From positions 1 through 8,313 of the forward strand of contig JASIKV010000421.1 in the NCBI GenBank assembly GCA_030049455.1: a stretch of DNA of 8,313 nucleotides. The letters run 5' to 3'. Origin of the DNA: Terriglobia bacterium. Its GTDB lineage: Bacteria; Acidobacteriota; Terriglobia; UBA7540. A program made the position numbers and the translations under genes. Numbering within the stretch: the stretch's first letter is position 1; each line of letters starts with the position of its first letter. The notes beneath the pieces are model-generated. The model was not told where the DNA came from, ran no database searches, and was given only the letters and a program-made list of their open reading frames with translations. Below are positions 7,214 through 8,313 of the stretch, one piece after another.

Positions 7214-7993
7214 CTAGATGACCCGCTTCGCGCAGGGAATGACTTCCCAGCGCTGGTTGAATTTGATGAGCCTGGTGATGTATTTGTCCCGGTAAAAGTG
7301 GGGAAAGAAGTTGAAGAAATCGTTTTTATTCTGGAACCAGAATTCGCCGTAATTGGGATCGAAGAAGCACGCATCGCCGGCGCTGCTCGCCACACGGGTC
7401 TCCGTCAATTGTCCTCCGGGGCGGGTCACCTGCACCCTGTAGGTGGGCGCTCCCAGCCAGGCGGCCACGGCATGTCCGGCAGGCCTTCCGAAAGCCCTTC
7501 CGCCAAAATTTATCCTGACATAGCAACCCTTGGATCGCAGCCTCCGCATGGCGTCTACAATCTGGATCTCGAAGCCGTTGATCGGATTGCCTCCATCGGC
7601 CCCACCCATTTGCTCCGCGCTGACGGAGGAAGCCCTCCAAACATCGCGTCCGAGCCTGTTGCTGTACGTTGTGACGCTATAGGAGCGCTGCAGTTCGACG
7701 ATGTCGTGCATTCTCAGCCAGAGGCCCAGTTGCGTGGCCTGGGTGGCCCCCGCGGAAGCCGTCTCATGCAGCGAGTGGATTTCCCTTACCATACCCGTGT
7801 TCAACCTGCCCACGCCACCGCTGCCCAGGTGATTGGCAAGGCTGTCGCCCTCCGCGTGGTAGCGAATCCATTCCGCTGAAAGCCCCGCGCAAATTCCCAT
7901 GGTGCGGTAGTGAATCCACGTTCCGAAATTGCTCTGCGAGAATTGCCAAGTCGCCACACCGTGATAACCCCGAGCCAAGGCCGCAACACTCAT
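7214..7993 (-). CDS. YopT/AvrPphB-type (peptidase family C58) cysteine protease
   Basis: Clan CA papain-fold protease of the family that includes Yersinia YopT, which cleaves prenylated Rho GTPases, and Pseudomonas AvrPphB, which cleaves the plant kinase PBS1. Length is 259 residues. The signature blocks are in order: M32-GICAGLSAEWI with C35, a PAGHAVAAW block with H174, and ACFFDPNYGEFWF with D212, giving a complete Cys-His-Asp triad. His to Asp is 38 residues here, against about 15-16 in YopT and AvrPphB, so a loop or hairpin of about 20 residues is inserted between them. There is no signal peptide or membrane segment and no long N-terminal extension before C35, so the protein is little more than the protease domain. 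The start is firm: GGAGGT at 8002-8007 is 8 bases upstream. It has its own promoter and a long leader. Neither neighbour is an obvious partner, immunity protein or secretion gene. Family membership is confident from motifs; substrate and delivery are unknown. Confidence 0.85.
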   Translation of the reverse strand: MSVAALARGYHGVATWQFSQSNFGTWIHYRTMGICAGLSAEWIRYHAEGDSLANHLGSGGVGRLNTGMVREIHSLHETASAGATQATQLGLWLRMHDIVELQRSYSVTTYSNRLGRDVWRASSVSAEQMGGADGGNPINGFEIQIVDAMRRLRSKGCYVRINFGGRAFGRPAGHAVAAWLGAPTYRVQVTRPGGQLTETRVASSAGDACFFDPNYGEFWFQNKNDFFNFFPHFYRDKYITRLIKFNQRWEVIPCAKRVI

Positions 7994-8173
7994 TCCAATT
8001 TACCTCCGGAAATGCACGGCCCGGCGCCCGCCGCGAGCGGCGGTTCAGAAGGGGGGTAGAGTTAGGTGCGGTTTTCGTTGCTAAAACCCGGAGGAGGGCG
8101 GCATCAGTGGCGGTGGCGCGGCAGTTATCCCAGTCCTCTGCTCAAACCCGGCTTCCAGTCCGTGTCATTGTAC
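7994..8173 (-). promoter_or_regulatory. long 5' leader of the C58 protease mRNA with a GC hairpin
   Basis: If transcription begins near 8173, the untranslated leader is about 180 nt. A perfect 6-bp stem with a 4-base loop (CCGCCG-CTCG-CGGCGG on the mRNA) lies at 8028-8043, about 20 bases upstream of the GGAGGT ribosome-binding site at 8002-8007. It is followed by another GC-rich self-complementary run (GGCGCC) rather than a U-tract, so it is not a terminator. It may affect translation or mRNA stability. No known riboswitch class was recognised. Confidence 0.4.
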
Positions 8174-8179
8174 GGGCAG

Positions 8180-8208
8180 AGTATCGTCATGACGCGACAA
8201 TTTGTCAA
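8180..8208 (-). promoter_or_regulatory. sigma70-type promoter of the C58 protease gene
   Basis: On the minus strand a perfect TTGACA (-35, 8203-8208) is followed after exactly 17 bases by GATACT (-10, 8180-8185, 4 of 6 consensus bases), giving a start near 8173. A second possible -10, TACAAT at 8167-8172, lacks a good -35 at the right distance. This is the best -35 box found in the window. Confidence 0.6.
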
Positions 8209-8217
8209 TCAAAATTG
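8196..8217. promoter_or_regulatory. overlapping dyads on the -35 box, possible operator
   Basis: GACAA-T-TTGTC (8196-8206) is a perfect 11-base palindrome. CAATTT (8198-8203) and AAATTG (8212-8217) form a second perfect 6-bp inverted repeat with an 8-base spacer. Both overlap the TTGACA at 8203-8208, so a protein bound to either would block RNA polymerase. The local AT-richness stands out from the GC-rich surroundings. Which regulator family would bind is not recognisable. Confidence 0.4.
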
Positions 8218-8302
8218 AGGGCGGGAACGAACCAGCAATCGTTCTCCCGCTGGCCGTCTATCCGTTTGCGACGGCTGACTTTCCTCCCATTCACCCACGA
8301 CT

Positions 8303-8308
8303 TATAAT
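8303..8308 (+). promoter_or_regulatory. TATAAT box at the right edge, possible outward promoter
   Basis: A perfect -10 hexamer lies 5 bases from the window end on the plus strand. At 17 bases upstream the sequence is TTTCCT (8280-8285), a poor -35. It could serve a gene divergent from the protease and outside the window. The rest of 8209-8302 shows no gene I can support. Confidence 0.3.
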
Positions 8309-8313
8309 CTACG

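Noticed and set aside
7204..7214. GCCC-GGC-GGGC hairpin as the protease gene terminator
   Set aside because: It overlaps the stop codon, has a 4-bp stem and no T-run on the transcript side.
7298..7879. 193-codon plus-strand frame opposite the C58 protease
   Set aside because: The minus-strand frame carries three protease signature blocks and a GGAGGT site; this one has neither.
8107..8307. 66-codon plus-strand frame in the right-hand spacer
   Set aside because: It runs through the protease promoter and operator region, has no good ribosome-binding site and no recognisable composition.
1..8313. CRISPR array, transposon ends, tRNA or rRNA
   Set aside because: No regularly spaced repeats, transposase motifs, long terminal inverted repeats, cloverleaf or rRNA signature sequence were seen on either strand.

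Overview
The window looks like a high-GC (roughly 58-60 % by eye) Gram-negative-type chromosome. The best guess is an Acidobacteriota soil lineage. That guess rests on the style of the proteins: a membrane-anchored M23 peptidase with a VFPGAHGKLRK-like N-terminus, a TPR protein with an RRPPV...NRQLGKLRH tail, a Tat-signal enolase-superfamily enzyme and paired periplasmic M16 peptidases. No marker gene is present, so the phylum is an inference. No tRNA, rRNA, CRISPR array, insertion sequence or phage gene was seen.

Left part, plus strand (1-2348). A LuxR/NarL-type response regulator is cut by the left edge and has a degenerate receiver. A 219-bp spacer follows, then an M23 (LytM-type) peptidoglycan endopeptidase with one N-terminal membrane segment and a complete set of zinc and catalytic residues. 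Next is a small cytoplasmic TPR protein with a strong ribosome-binding site. These genes may be co-transcribed but do not form a recognisable named pathway.

Middle, plus strand (2349-5565). A clear extended -10 promoter at 2521-2548 drives two M16B metallopeptidase genes. The first keeps the HFFEH zinc motif and the downstream Glu. The second has lost the zinc motif but keeps the R-x6-Y pair that the first lacks. They look like the two halves of a heterodimeric, exported peptidase; the first has a lipobox and the second an ordinary signal peptide.

Right part, minus strand (5580-8313). A ManD/RspA-like enolase-superfamily protein with a twin-arginine-like export signal ends tail-to-tail with the M16 operon. 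Upstream of it, after a 302-bp gap, lies the most unusual gene: a 259-residue YopT/AvrPphB-type (family C58) cysteine protease. Its conserved blocks GICAGLSAEW, GHAVA and FFDPNYGEF give a complete Cys-His-Asp triad. It has its own promoter with a perfect TTGACA -35 box, two overlapping dyads on that box, and a leader of about 180 nt with a GC-rich hairpin just before the ribosome-binding site. Outside pathogens and symbionts, the role of such a protease is open. It is the best candidate in this window for something undescribed. A TATAAT box at the extreme right edge may belong to a gene reading out of the window.
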